NCBI GenBank assembly: GCA_937893945.1
Contig: CALCTA010000139.1
Span: 1 to 7,677, forward strand
Origin: an uncultured Clostridia bacterium
Lineage (GTDB): Bacteria > Bacillota > Clostridia > Oscillospirales > CAG-272
Length of the DNA: 7,677 nt
Direction: 5' to 3'
The notes beneath the pieces are model-generated. The model was not told where the DNA came from and did not search any database. It worked only from the letters and a program-made list of their open reading frames with translations. Below, one piece after another: positions 1 to 6,542 of the stretch. The position numbers and the translations under genes were made by a program. Each line of letters starts with the position of its first letter. Within the stretch, counting starts at the first letter, position 1.

Positions 1-741
1 ATATTGATTGAAGTATGTAGGCATCCAGAACACTACGCTGGTTCTGATAACGCCCGTTATCATTGCTATAAGCGTAAATTTAATTATCTGACGCTTGAAA
101 AGCGCTTTGACACCCACGCCCTTTTGATTTTCCTGCTTCTCAAATTGATCGTAGCGGATTATTCCCTTTCTCTCAAATAAAGTCGCAAAACCAAACACCG
201 CGATAGCCATAGCCACGAGCGCTATAGAGCTTGAATAGAATACTCCCTGCCAGGTCAGAAGAGCCGCGGCAAGTCCCGCAACGGGAGAGCCGAAGAATGA
301 CGAGAAGGTGTAGCCAACGCTGCATCTTGTGGTGTATATCGGCTCGGTGTTCTCAGCCACCAGTCTTGTCATAGGCGCGTATATCATAGAAAGCGAGAAG
401 CCGGTAAAACCGTATGCAAGCGTTGCCATAAGAGGTGTTGCCGAGACGTTGACGAATACGACATTACTGATGCCCGCAAGTAGAAGTCCCACGCTCATCA
501 TATATTTTGCCTTGATCCTGTCGCCGATGATCCCGTTTATAAGCTGACCTACAGCGTACAGAATAAAGTAAAGAGAGGAAAGCTTACCTATCAGCGCCTC
601 ATCGTAAAGGCCGCTCTCTATCATATGAGGAGTTACGGCACTAAGTATATTTCTCGCGTAATATACCGCGAGATATGCAAGGCAGCAAAGTCCGCCAAGA
701 TAGATGGCGTTCATCGCGCTTTTATTTTCACGAAGTTTCAT
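1..741 (-). CDS. OPA-family MFS transporter (organophosphate:phosphate antiporter-like), 3' end cut by window edge
   Basis: The reverse strand is open from 741 to the window edge (247 codons) and encodes the N-terminal part of a 12-helix major facilitator protein. Hydrophobic helices lie near residues 13-35, 51-72, 81-98, 104-125, 142-163, 168-189 and 222-243. Loop 2-3 carries the MFS motif A (GIIGDRIKAKYM, 70-81). In GlpT the substrate phosphate is held by an Arg in helix 1 and one in helix 7. Here Arg30 (YYARN) and Arg233 (GVIRTSVVFWMPTY) sit in the matching places, which supports the OPA family (GlpT/UhpT-like), probably importing a phosphorylated organic compound. The exact substrate cannot be read. 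I chose the ATG at 739-741 because AGGT lies 7 nt before it. An in-frame ATG at 757-759 would add six residues but has no visible ribosome site. The C-terminal five helices are outside the window. It has its own promoter and is separated from the upstream minus-strand gene by a terminator. Confidence 0.85.
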   Translation of the reverse strand, partial: MKLRENKSAMNAIYLGGLCCLAYLAVYYARNILSAVTPHMIESGLYDEALIGKLSSLYFILYAVGQLINGIIGDRIKAKYMMSVGLLLAGISNVVFVNVSATPLMATLAYGFTGFSLSMIYAPMTRLVAENTEPIYTTRCSVGYTFSSFFGSPVAGLAAALLTWQGVFYSSSIALVAMAIAVFGFATLFERKGIIRYDQFEKQENQKGVGVKALFKRQIIKFTLIAMITGVIRTSVVFWMPTYFNQY

Positions 742-801
742 TTTTCTACCTGATTTCATGCTACTATGGGAAAATTTTGCTAAAAAGTTCTCACAAAGGA
801 T

Positions 802-830
802 ATTATATCACTTTTTTTACTCTTTTGCAA
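802..830 (-). promoter_or_regulatory. Sigma-A promoter of the MFS transporter gene
   Basis: On the reverse strand, TTGCAA (825-830) is followed after exactly 17 bp by TATAAT (802-807). A TG one base before the -10 box gives an extended -10 (TGATATAAT). Transcription should start near 795, leaving a leader of about 50 nt before the ATG at 741. No operator or riboswitch is evident in that leader. Confidence 0.75.
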
Positions 831-866
831 TCTGTATGATCGATATTTATTAATTTATTTTAAGAA

Positions 867-900
867 ATCAAACGGGAACACCGAAGTGTTCCCGTTTGAT
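867..900 (-). terminator. Hairpin terminator of the Gly-rich TPM-like gene
   Basis: A perfect 15-bp inverted repeat (867-881 with 886-900) encloses a 4-nt loop. Read on the reverse strand the loop is TTCG closed by a C-G pair, the very stable cUUCGg tetraloop. It starts 10 nt after the stop codon of the minus-strand gene and is followed by TTCTTAAAAT and more A/T. The U-tract is imperfect, but stem and position fit an intrinsic terminator on the minus strand. It insulates that gene from the MFS promoter just downstream. Confidence 0.8.
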
Positions 901-909
901 CTATCTTCA

Positions 910-1875
910 TCAATATCTTCTCTGATAGTTACTTCCGCGATTGCCGTTTCCTTCGCCTGTGTCGTATCTATCGTTATTGCCGTTGTTCTTATTTTCACCC
1001 TTGTACTTGCGAACCGTCTTGATTATGAATATTATCATACCGACAACAAGCGCCAACAAAGCGATGATGATTACGATATCCGTAGGTGAGAAGCTCTTAC
1101 CAAATACGTTCTCGGTGGTGTCTATCACAACTACTATCGGTATTTCGGTCTTCTCGGTAAACTCGCGGAGCGCGAAGTTCACAGTCTCCTCGTTGACCGT
1201 AAGCTCAGAAAGGTTTGTAACGTGGGGCTCTGTCATATTGCTACGGTCAGTCTTATTCATAAACGAGGACTCAAGTCCCATATCTTCTACCGTATCTGCC
1301 ATCTTGCTTATAGCCATCGCGAGATTTGAGGAAATAGAAAATTCGTAGTATTCGGAATTTATAGAGCTGTGCATAGCCGAGCCAAATGCTGTGGTCTCGT
1401 CGCCAAAGCTCTCGCTTATCTTATAATGCACGTTGTCTCCTACCCATGCAATAGTGTAGTAGCCGTCGTATTCTTCATTTGTAAGGAAAACTATAAGTAT
1501 ATTGTCCTCTGTCGCGCTACTCGTTCCAAATTCGGATATGTAGGTGCTTTTTGCGTATGTTCCAAATTCCTTTTCGTCGTAAACTATCCTTCCGCCGTTG
1601 AGAATACTGCCAAATCCGTCGGCAAGCATTGAGATGAGCATTGCCGTGATGATTATCGTGATAAATATCGGGAACATCAGCGCGCTAAGAAGACCGCCGC
1701 CACCGTAAAAATGTCTGTGCGGGCGATGTCCGAAGCCGCCGTAAAATCCACCGTGAAATCCGCCTCTCGGCCCTCCTCTGAAGCCACCGCCGCCAAATCC
1801 GCCGCCGCGCGAGCCTCCTCCGAAGCTGCCGCCGCCAAATCCGCCGCCGCGTGATCCTCCTCCGGGTCCTGCCAT
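910..1875 (-). CDS. Membrane protein with Gly/Arg/Phe-rich repetitive N-terminus and TPM-like extracytoplasmic domain
   Basis: The product has 321 residues. Residues 1-61 are almost only Gly with Arg, Phe, Ser and His and contain a duplicated 14-residue unit (5-18 and 19-32). Helix 1 is about 62-85 and helix 2 about 266-286; the basic tail 286-321 is Gly/Asn-rich. This suggests both ends are cytoplasmic and residues 86-265 lie outside. Residues 104-200 resemble the later part of a TPM domain (a DNILIVFL strand, then YYTIAWVGD). Residues 225-259 (a helix, then IPIVVVIDTTENVFG) resemble the beginning of a TPM domain. TPM proteins have been linked to phosphatase or chaperone-like roles, but no function can be assigned here. 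Ordinary bacterial TPM proteins often have the Gly-rich stretch at the C-terminus; here it is at the N-terminus. The start is supported by AGAGG 9 nt upstream of the ATG. The gene has its own likely promoter at 1995-2023 and a strong terminator, so it is probably monocistronic. Its reality is well supported; its family assignment is moderate. Confidence 0.85.
   Translation of the reverse strand: MAGPGGGSRGGGFGGGSFGGGSRGGGFGGGGFRGGPRGGFHGGFYGGFGHRPHRHFYGGGGLLSALMFPIFITIIITAMLISMLADGFGSILNGGRIVYDEKEFGTYAKSTYISEFGTSSATEDNILIVFLTNEEYDGYYTIAWVGDNVHYKISESFGDETTAFGSAMHSSINSEYYEFSISSNLAMAISKMADTVEDMGLESSFMNKTDRSNMTEPHVTNLSELTVNEETVNFALREFTEKTEIPIVVVIDTTENVFGKSFSPTDIVIIIALLALVVGMIIFIIKTVRKYKGENKNNGNNDRYDTGEGNGNRGSNYQRRY
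1789..1863 (-). repeat. Imperfect tandem repeat, 42-bp period, coding for a Gly-rich segment
   Basis: Two 33-bp blocks (1789-1821 and 1831-1863) differ at only about three positions and are offset by 42 bp. They encode GGGSRGGGFGGGSF and GGGSRGGGFGGGGF, residues 5-32 of the membrane protein. The repeat keeps the reading frame, so copy number could change by slippage or recombination without breaking the gene. Confidence 0.8.
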
Positions 1876-1903
1876 AAGATATTACCTCTTTTCTTGATTT
1901 TTT

Positions 1904-1978
1904 GCCGCTAAAGCACAAGAGTTGTCCTATTTTTTCGCTCCCGTAGGATCGCGCTATACCAACACTTATTCGAGCGGC
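1904..1978 (-). promoter_or_regulatory. Possible structured 5' leader of the TPM-like gene
   Basis: If transcription starts from the promoter at 1995-2023, the leader is about 113 nt. Within it GCCGCT pairs with AGCGGC (1973-1978 with 1904-1909), enclosing a second pairing of TCCTA with TAGGA (1944-1948 with 1925-1929). The ribosome site lies just outside the outer stem and is not covered. It matches no riboswitch class I recognise, and stems this short can occur by chance. Confidence 0.2.
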
Positions 1979-1994
1979 AGTCTGTTCATTCAAT

Positions 1995-2023
1995 ATTTTA
2001 CCACAACCCGCGTCTTTTTACAA
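1995..2023 (-). promoter_or_regulatory. Probable sigma-A promoter of the TPM-like gene
   Basis: On the reverse strand TTGTAA (2018-2023) and TAAAAT (1995-2000) are 17 bp apart, with TG one base before the -10 box (TGGTAAAAT). Each box has one or two departures from consensus, so this is weaker than the other two promoters. A TGGTATAGC element nearer the gene is an alternative -10 but has no good -35. Confidence 0.5.
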
Positions 2024-2083
2024 TACGAATCACAAATTTTCCAAAAAACTTCACCTTGTTCCGCATTATCGCAGATAAAACGG

Positions 2084-2108
2084 AGCAAAAGGAGCGTGTT
2101 GTTTTGCT
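2084..2108. promoter_or_regulatory. Possible operator: inverted repeat next to the lipoprotein operon -35 box
   Basis: AGCAAAA (2084-2090) and TTTTGCT (2102-2108) are perfect 7-bp inverted arms with an 11-bp spacer. The right arm ends one base before the -35 box at 2110. The size and place suit a dimeric regulator, particularly an activator, but A/T-rich arms of this length can arise by chance and no regulator gene is in the window. Confidence 0.25.
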
Positions 2109-2109
2109 A

Positions 2110-2138
2110 TTGACAGCATTTTTAAACTGTGATATAAT
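2110..2138 (+). promoter_or_regulatory. Consensus sigma-A promoter of the tandem lipoprotein operon
   Basis: Perfect TTGACA (2110-2115) and perfect TATAAT (2133-2138) are separated by 17 bp, with TG at 2130-2131 forming an extended -10. Transcription should begin near 2145, leaving a leader of roughly 35 nt that contains the ribosome site AGAGGG (2167-2172). A promoter this close to consensus implies high basal expression unless it is repressed. Confidence 0.9.
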
Positions 2139-2178
2139 TAAGATGATAATATTATAAAAAATACTAAGAGGGAAAAAT

Positions 2179-3930
2179 ATGCTAAGAACACAAACTACTT
2201 TTATTCGCATTATCACTCTTTTTCTTCTTTTTCTGCTCGGCACGACCTGTCTTTTTGCCTGCAATTCTCAGGACACTCCACCTGACGACAGCGTGAGCGA
2301 CACCGCCACCGAGCCAACCGACGCGCCCGCTGACGATGGGGTTAACAGAATATTTGCAAGCGGCGATTTTGCTTGCAAGGTAATTCGCGCCGAGAAAGCA
2401 AGCGCTGACGAAAGAGTCGTATATGACGCGCTCAGAGACGCGCTGAACATCGCTACGGGCAAGCGCCCGAAGCTGACGACCGACTTTCTTGCCGCAGGCG
2501 AGAGCTACAACGATAACGAGTTTGCTATCGTTGTAGGTAAGACGGGGCTTAAGGAATCTTCAGAGCTTTATCGGGATCTCGGATTTGGAGAATGCCGCAT
2601 TGAGCTTATCGGCAGAAAGCTTGTCATCGGCTTCCACGATCTGAACACCGCTCTTACCGCAATTGACCAGCTTTCAAAGGTGCTCTCTCAGAGTGTTGAG
2701 AACGGCACGCTAATCTGCAACGAAAGTATGTGCTTCTCTTACAAGACCGACGGCATCATCGCCTCTCTCCCCACCTATATCGGTGGAAATATCGTCGGTA
2801 TGGCAGACGGTGGAAACGGCTCAAGCACGGCTGTAATAGAAAGCACCACCGAGCAGGAGTATTCAAGCTATCTTTCGTCCTTGGAAAAGGATCACGGCTT
2901 TACGCCCTACACGACTAATAAAATAGGCGACAATCTCTTTGCGACCTATACATCCGAGAAGCATACTATCACGGCTATTCATACCCCGATAAAGCAGGAG
3001 ACGAGACTTATCATAGAGCTTCTCGCCGAAAATCCCCTTCCGCCCACTGCCTCCGAGAGCTACGAGATCATACACGACTCTACTATAACTCAGGTAGGAC
3101 TTGAAAGCACAGGACGGCAGAACGGCATGAGCTATGTCGTAAAGCTTGCCGACGGCTCGTTTATGATATTTGACGGCGGTGCGCAGAACTGCTCACCCTT
3201 GCTTATGGCGGCTCTTGAGGAGCTTGCCGACGATCCGGAGCATATCACCGTCGCCGCTTGGGTGCTTACTCATATGCATAACGACCACGCGTTTTCTCTC
3301 CGCGAGATCGCGGCTAATCCCTCCTATCTCGAAAAGCTGACGGTTGAAAGCTTTATCTGGAACAGAACGAGCGACAAGCAGATAGCCAACTGCGACGAAG
3401 ACGCCGAGGCAGCCGAGATAATCTATCAGTCGATACTCAAATTTGACGGTATTAAGGTACACAACGCACTTCCCGGACAAGTATTTCACATCCGCAATGC
3501 AAAATATACCGTTTACTCGACCTCAGAGATGCTCGAGCCCTTCGTGATGGGCAGCTACAACGACTCTTGCGTTGTAGGTCTTCTTGAGATAGACGGCAGA
3601 AGAATGTTCTTCCCCGGCGATAGCGACTCCACACAGACGGGAAATCTCGTCAAGCTCTACGGCGAGGAGCTGAGATGCGATCTTCTTCAGGTAATACACC
3701 ACGGACACAACGGCGGAAATACCACGGCTTACAAGCTGTTTGACCCCATAATAGTCTTCTGGCCCGTTGGAATGCTCAGATACGAAACGGGAACAGAGGA
3801 ATACGAGCCGCTTGTTGATTGGCCCTGTAACGAATGGTTCTTTGATGAGAACTCAAGCGTAGAAAAGATATACGTTTCGGGCAGCGAGGTCGTTACTCTC
3901 GTAATAAAGGATATCCCCACACACAAGTAG
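2179..3930 (+). CDS. Surface lipoprotein with ComEC-like metallo-beta-lactamase-fold hydrolase domain (first paralogue)
   Basis: The product has 583 residues. A signal peptide ends in the lipobox LFAC, so Cys28 should be lipidated and the protein anchored outside the membrane. An acidic Thr/Pro/Asp linker (29-56) follows. Residues 57-180 form a conserved module (RIFASG to GFHD at 151-154) that recalls the small alpha/beta domain in front of some glycoside hydrolases. Residues 193-295 form a second module (NLFATY, 252-257). The C-terminal metallo-beta-lactamase domain (about 303-583) has FDGG (Asp332), the metal motif HMHNDH (365-370), NDSCVVGLLEIDG, FPGD (Asp481) and HHGHNGGN (507-514). All key ligands are present, so it is probably an active metal-dependent hydrolase. 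FDGG and HHG are typical of the ComEC/Rec2-type branch, suggesting phosphodiester substrates, but this is unproven. The first x-x in HxHxDH is Met and Asn, where its neighbour has Ala and Gly. AGAGGG lies 6 nt before the ATG, behind a consensus promoter. The stop is 14 nt before the paralogue. Confidence 0.9.
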   Translation: MLRTQTTFIRIITLFLLFLLGTTCLFACNSQDTPPDDSVSDTATEPTDAPADDGVNRIFASGDFACKVIRAEKASADERVVYDALRDALNIATGKRPKLTTDFLAAGESYNDNEFAIVVGKTGLKESSELYRDLGFGECRIELIGRKLVIGFHDLNTALTAIDQLSKVLSQSVENGTLICNESMCFSYKTDGIIASLPTYIGGNIVGMADGGNGSSTAVIESTTEQEYSSYLSSLEKDHGFTPYTTNKIGDNLFATYTSEKHTITAIHTPIKQETRLIIELLAENPLPPTASESYEIIHDSTITQVGLESTGRQNGMSYVVKLADGSFMIFDGGAQNCSPLLMAALEELADDPEHITVAAWVLTHMHNDHAFSLREIAANPSYLEKLTVESFIWNRTSDKQIANCDEDAEAAEIIYQSILKFDGIKVHNALPGQVFHIRNAKYTVYSTSEMLEPFVMGSYNDSCVVGLLEIDGRRMFFPGDSDSTQTGNLVKLYGEELRCDLLQVIHHGHNGGNTTAYKLFDPIIVFWPVGMLRYETGTEEYEPLVDWPCNEWFFDENSSVEKIYVSGSEVVTLVIKDIPTHK

Positions 3931-3944
3931 AAAGGATAAAGCGT

Positions 3945-5708
3945 ATGAAATTATTTAAGCTTTCTTTCATAAAGCTCTCAGCGCTCATCATAGCACTTCT
4001 GGCAGTTCTCTTGCTCTGTGCCTGCAACGGCGACACAGACGACACAGGCGCTACAGATGCCACTGAGCAACAGACAGAAGCTCCTACAGATGCTTCCAAA
4101 TACAGCGACGGAAAGCTGAGGATCTTCGCGGACGGCAAATACCAATGCAAGATAGTCCGCCCCGAAAACGCTACTCCCCGTGAGGTCGAGTTCTACATCA
4201 GTATAAGAAATATGCTCAAAGAGGTTACAGGCGTGATGCCCTCTATCTCCACCGACTTCATTTCTTACGGCGAAAGCTACGATCCTGACGAGTTCGCTAT
4301 TCTCGTCGGCTCTACCGAGCACGACGAGGCAGTAGAGCTTTACTCTAAGCTCCCTTACAGCGACTTTCGTGCAGAGCTTATAAATAAAAAATACGTTATC
4401 GGCTTCCACGACCTCGATACCGCCAACAGCGCTCTTGAAAAATTCAAGACTCTCCTTACAAATAATTTCAAGGACGGCGAGCTTATACTTGATGCCTCTT
4501 GGAGCTACTCCTTATCCGAAAAGCATATCCTTGAGTCTATCCCCGTATATGAGGGCGGAAAATTTTCTGACGTTTACGAGGGCGCTTACGATATGCAGAC
4601 TATCGTAGTTGAGAACACGTCTGCCGATGAATATAACGAATATCTTACTAAGGTTGCCACGAGCGGATTTACGCTCTACACTGACAACTCCATCGGCAAA
4701 AATCTCTTTGCTACCTATCAGTCGGACAAATACATTCTAACTGCTATGTACTTTGACGCTCTCAACGAATCTCGCGTTACTATAGAAGCCACGGGCAACT
4801 ACGAGCTCCCCGCACTTGAAGCGGACAATGTATATACCGATAAGGGTATAGAAGCCACCATCACACAGATCGGTCTTGAGGAGAGCACGGGCGTTCAGAA
4901 CGGTATGAGCTATATTATCAAGCTCGCCGACGGCTCGTTTATGATATTTGATGGCGGCACGGGCGCAGGCACAGGCAAAACTCAATTCTTTGAGGTAATG
5001 GAATCCTTGGCGGACGATCCTGATAACATTACCGTCGCCGCTTGGGTAATAACCCACGCGCACGGCGACCACCTCGGTCTTTTGTACTCGCTTATATCCA
5101 ACGATAAATTCCGCGAGAATTACACGGTCGAGCAGATAATCTGGAGCAAGGTCAGCGACGAGCAGCTGGCTAATATGGACACTCAAAGTCATGACTATAT
5201 TGACAAGCTCTTTGCTACGCTTGAGGGAACTAAGATAGTTATCGCGCATCCCGGTCAGGTATTCTACGTCAGAAACGCAACCTACACGGTTTACGCGACT
5301 ATTGAGATGGTAGAGCCTATCAAGCTCGAAAACCTCAATGACTCCTCGGTAGTAGGACGTCTTGAGATAGACGGAAGATCTATCCTCTTCCCCGGCGACA
5401 GCCATCCCACCGAGACTGAGGTCATCACCTCAATATATAACAACTCTCTCAAGTCAGATGCCGTACAGGTCATCCACCACGGCTACCAGGGCGGCAACTC
5501 CACGTTCTACTCTCTTGTAGATCCCCTGACAGTATTCTGGCCGCTCGGCATGAAGAATTACTCTACCGCCGAAGCGCCCAACACTCCTATGAAGGATTGG
5601 GAATACAGCGCATGGCTCTTCTCCGAGGAATCAAAGGTAGAGACGATCTACGTTGCGGGAAGCGAAGTTACTACTGTTCTTATAAAGGATCTTCCCTCTC
5701 ATAACTAA
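3945..5708 (+). CDS. Surface lipoprotein with ComEC-like metallo-beta-lactamase-fold hydrolase domain (second paralogue)
   Basis: This 587-residue protein is a full-length paralogue of the gene just upstream, collinear along its whole length. The signal peptide ends in LCAC (Cys27 lipidated), followed by an acidic Thr-rich linker to about 57. The N-terminal module (58-180, GFHD at 153-156) and middle module (NLFATY, 253-258) are shared. The metallo-beta-lactamase domain (about 306-587) has FDGG (Asp336), canonical HAHGDH (371-376), NDSSVVGRLEIDG, FPGDSH (Asp485) and HHGYQGGN (511-518). It should be a secreted, membrane-anchored metal hydrolase. After FDGG it has a Gly-rich loop (TGAGTGK) that the first copy lacks, and the residues after the metal motif also differ (LGLL against AFSL). 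The two enzymes may therefore differ in substrate. AAAGGA lies 8 nt before the ATG and there is no terminator or promoter in the 14-nt gap, so the two are co-transcribed. A terminator follows 18 nt after the stop. The substrate is unknown. Confidence 0.9.
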   Translation: MKLFKLSFIKLSALIIALLAVLLLCACNGDTDDTGATDATEQQTEAPTDASKYSDGKLRIFADGKYQCKIVRPENATPREVEFYISIRNMLKEVTGVMPSISTDFISYGESYDPDEFAILVGSTEHDEAVELYSKLPYSDFRAELINKKYVIGFHDLDTANSALEKFKTLLTNNFKDGELILDASWSYSLSEKHILESIPVYEGGKFSDVYEGAYDMQTIVVENTSADEYNEYLTKVATSGFTLYTDNSIGKNLFATYQSDKYILTAMYFDALNESRVTIEATGNYELPALEADNVYTDKGIEATITQIGLEESTGVQNGMSYIIKLADGSFMIFDGGTGAGTGKTQFFEVMESLADDPDNITVAAWVITHAHGDHLGLLYSLISNDKFRENYTVEQIIWSKVSDEQLANMDTQSHDYIDKLFATLEGTKIVIAHPGQVFYVRNATYTVYATIEMVEPIKLENLNDSSVVGRLEIDGRSILFPGDSHPTETEVITSIYNNSLKSDAVQVIHHGYQGGNSTFYSLVDPLTVFWPLGMKNYSTAEAPNTPMKDWEYSAWLFSEESKVETIYVAGSEVTTVLIKDLPSHN

Positions 5709-5726
5709 GCAGAATAACAAAAGAAT

Positions 5727-5757
5727 GCCCGTCTCCATACGGAGACGGGCTGTTTTT
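5727..5757. terminator. Bidirectional intrinsic terminator between convergent operons
   Basis: A perfect 10-bp GC-rich stem (5727-5736 with 5741-5750) with loop ATAC is followed on the plus strand by TGTTTTT. On the minus strand it is followed by ATTCTTTTGTT. It ends the lipoprotein operon from the left and the ABC operon from the right. Its plus-side T-tract overlaps the stop codon of the permease gene. Confidence 0.9.
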
Positions 5758-6541
5758 ATGAAATATCCTTTTTGGTATATTTGAAATACGCTAAGAAGCA
5801 GAAAGCTCCGCAAATAAGCGCGCCAATAAGCAAGCACACACCGTCGATAGAATTATTCGCTACTATATCCGTGCCGTCTGCGTATCCGAAGGGGGTAACG
5901 TATCTTAAAAATTCCACCTCGTCGGTAAGGTTGGAGAGAATATTAAGAAAATAAAATCCAACCGCAACCCCGAGCCCGATCCCAAGACCACCGCGTTTGA
6001 TAAACGCAGAGATACCAAAGGTTATCACGGCTATCTCGACCATCATAAGAAAATGCGAGAGAAACAACAGAAGTACGGTATCTATCGGCGCTTCCTCGCC
6101 TATTATGAGGATAAACACCGCACAGGTGGCAAGGACCGCGGCGGTAAGTATAAATATCTGCGCTACAAGAGCCGCAATCTTTTCGGTAAGCACTCTCGCG
6201 CGGGATATAGGATGAGTGAGCAGAAACTCTGCCGTTCTGTCCTTTTCTTCCTTGGCAAGTGTCGAAATACCGAGTATTGCCGCAAAGAAGGCGCCACCAA
6301 GACCGAGCGTATTGCCGCACTCAATAGAGAAATATCCGAGAAAGTCTCCGAAATTCACCTGATCCATACCAAATGCCTCGGAAAAGCCTCCCATATCGGC
6401 AAACATATCGCCTATCTCAGACATCTGCGAGGACATCTCGGGATATATAATGATACACACCGCAAGCATAAACGAAAGCGCGAGCGACCAGATGATAAGC
6501 GACAGCCTACCTCGCTTCATTTCGTGAAGAAATACAGTCAT
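5756..6541 (-). CDS. ABC-2 type transporter permease subunit
   Basis: This 261-residue protein has six predicted membrane helices, near 13-33, 72-95, 124-147, 155-180, 186-203 and 233-253. The cytoplasmic segment after helix 2 (LAKEEKDRTAEFLLTHPISR, 95-114) is the typical coupling region of ABC-2 family permeases, which dock there on the ATPase. A large outside loop lies between helices 1 and 2 (34-70). The protein should pair with the ATPase encoded just upstream to form an exporter; the cargo (drug, peptide or lipid) cannot be read. An upstream in-frame ATG at 6586 would add 15 residues and overlap the ATPase gene. I prefer the ATG at 6541: it lies one base after the ATPase stop (TGATATG) and has GGGAGGG at proper distance, and the protein then begins with the usual short amphipathic MTVFLHEMKRG. 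The gene ends at the bidirectional terminator. Confidence 0.88.
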   Translation of the reverse strand: MTVFLHEMKRGRLSLIIWSLALSFMLAVCIIIYPEMSSQMSEIGDMFADMGGFSEAFGMDQVNFGDFLGYFSIECGNTLGLGGAFFAAILGISTLAKEEKDRTAEFLLTHPISRARVLTEKIAALVAQIFILTAAVLATCAVFILIIGEEAPIDTVLLLFLSHFLMMVEIAVITFGISAFIKRGGLGIGLGVAVGFYFLNILSNLTDEVEFLRYVTPFGYADGTDIVANNSIDGVCLLIGALICGAFCFLAYFKYTKKDIS

Positions 6542-6542
6542 A

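Larger units (their letters stand above)
1876..2178. other. Gene-free divergent intergenic region
   Basis: This 303-bp stretch separates the minus-strand TPM-like gene from the plus-strand lipoprotein operon. It holds two outward-facing promoters whose -35 boxes are 86 bp apart, a possible folded leader on the minus side and a short inverted repeat next to the plus-strand -35 box. No credible small gene was found: open frames crossing it lack ribosome sites and run into the real genes in other frames. Confidence 0.7.

Noticed and set aside
867..900. Long perfect inverted repeat as a mobile-element end or regulator site
   Set aside because: A 4-nt UUCG loop, a place 10 nt after a stop codon and a following T/A-rich tail fit a transcription terminator better. 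No transposase or target duplication is nearby.
941..1348. 135-codon open frame on the plus strand, opposite the TPM-like gene
   Set aside because: Low-complexity Ser/Thr/Ile/Val translation, antisense to a supported gene, no ribosome site.
1685..1993. 102-codon Arg-rich open frame on the minus strand, overlapping the Gly-rich region
   Set aside because: Its Arg-rich sequence is the Gly-rich repeat read in another frame. The ATG at 1993 lacks a ribosome site, while the 1875 start has one.
2146..2155. 10-bp palindrome ATAATATTAT near the lipoprotein transcription start
   Set aside because: Made only of A and T in an A/T-rich leader, so chance is the simpler explanation.
4737..5405. 222-codon open frame on the minus strand, opposite the second lipoprotein
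   Set aside because: It lies wholly antisense to a gene with clear motifs, has no ribosome site, and the translation shows no recognisable domain.
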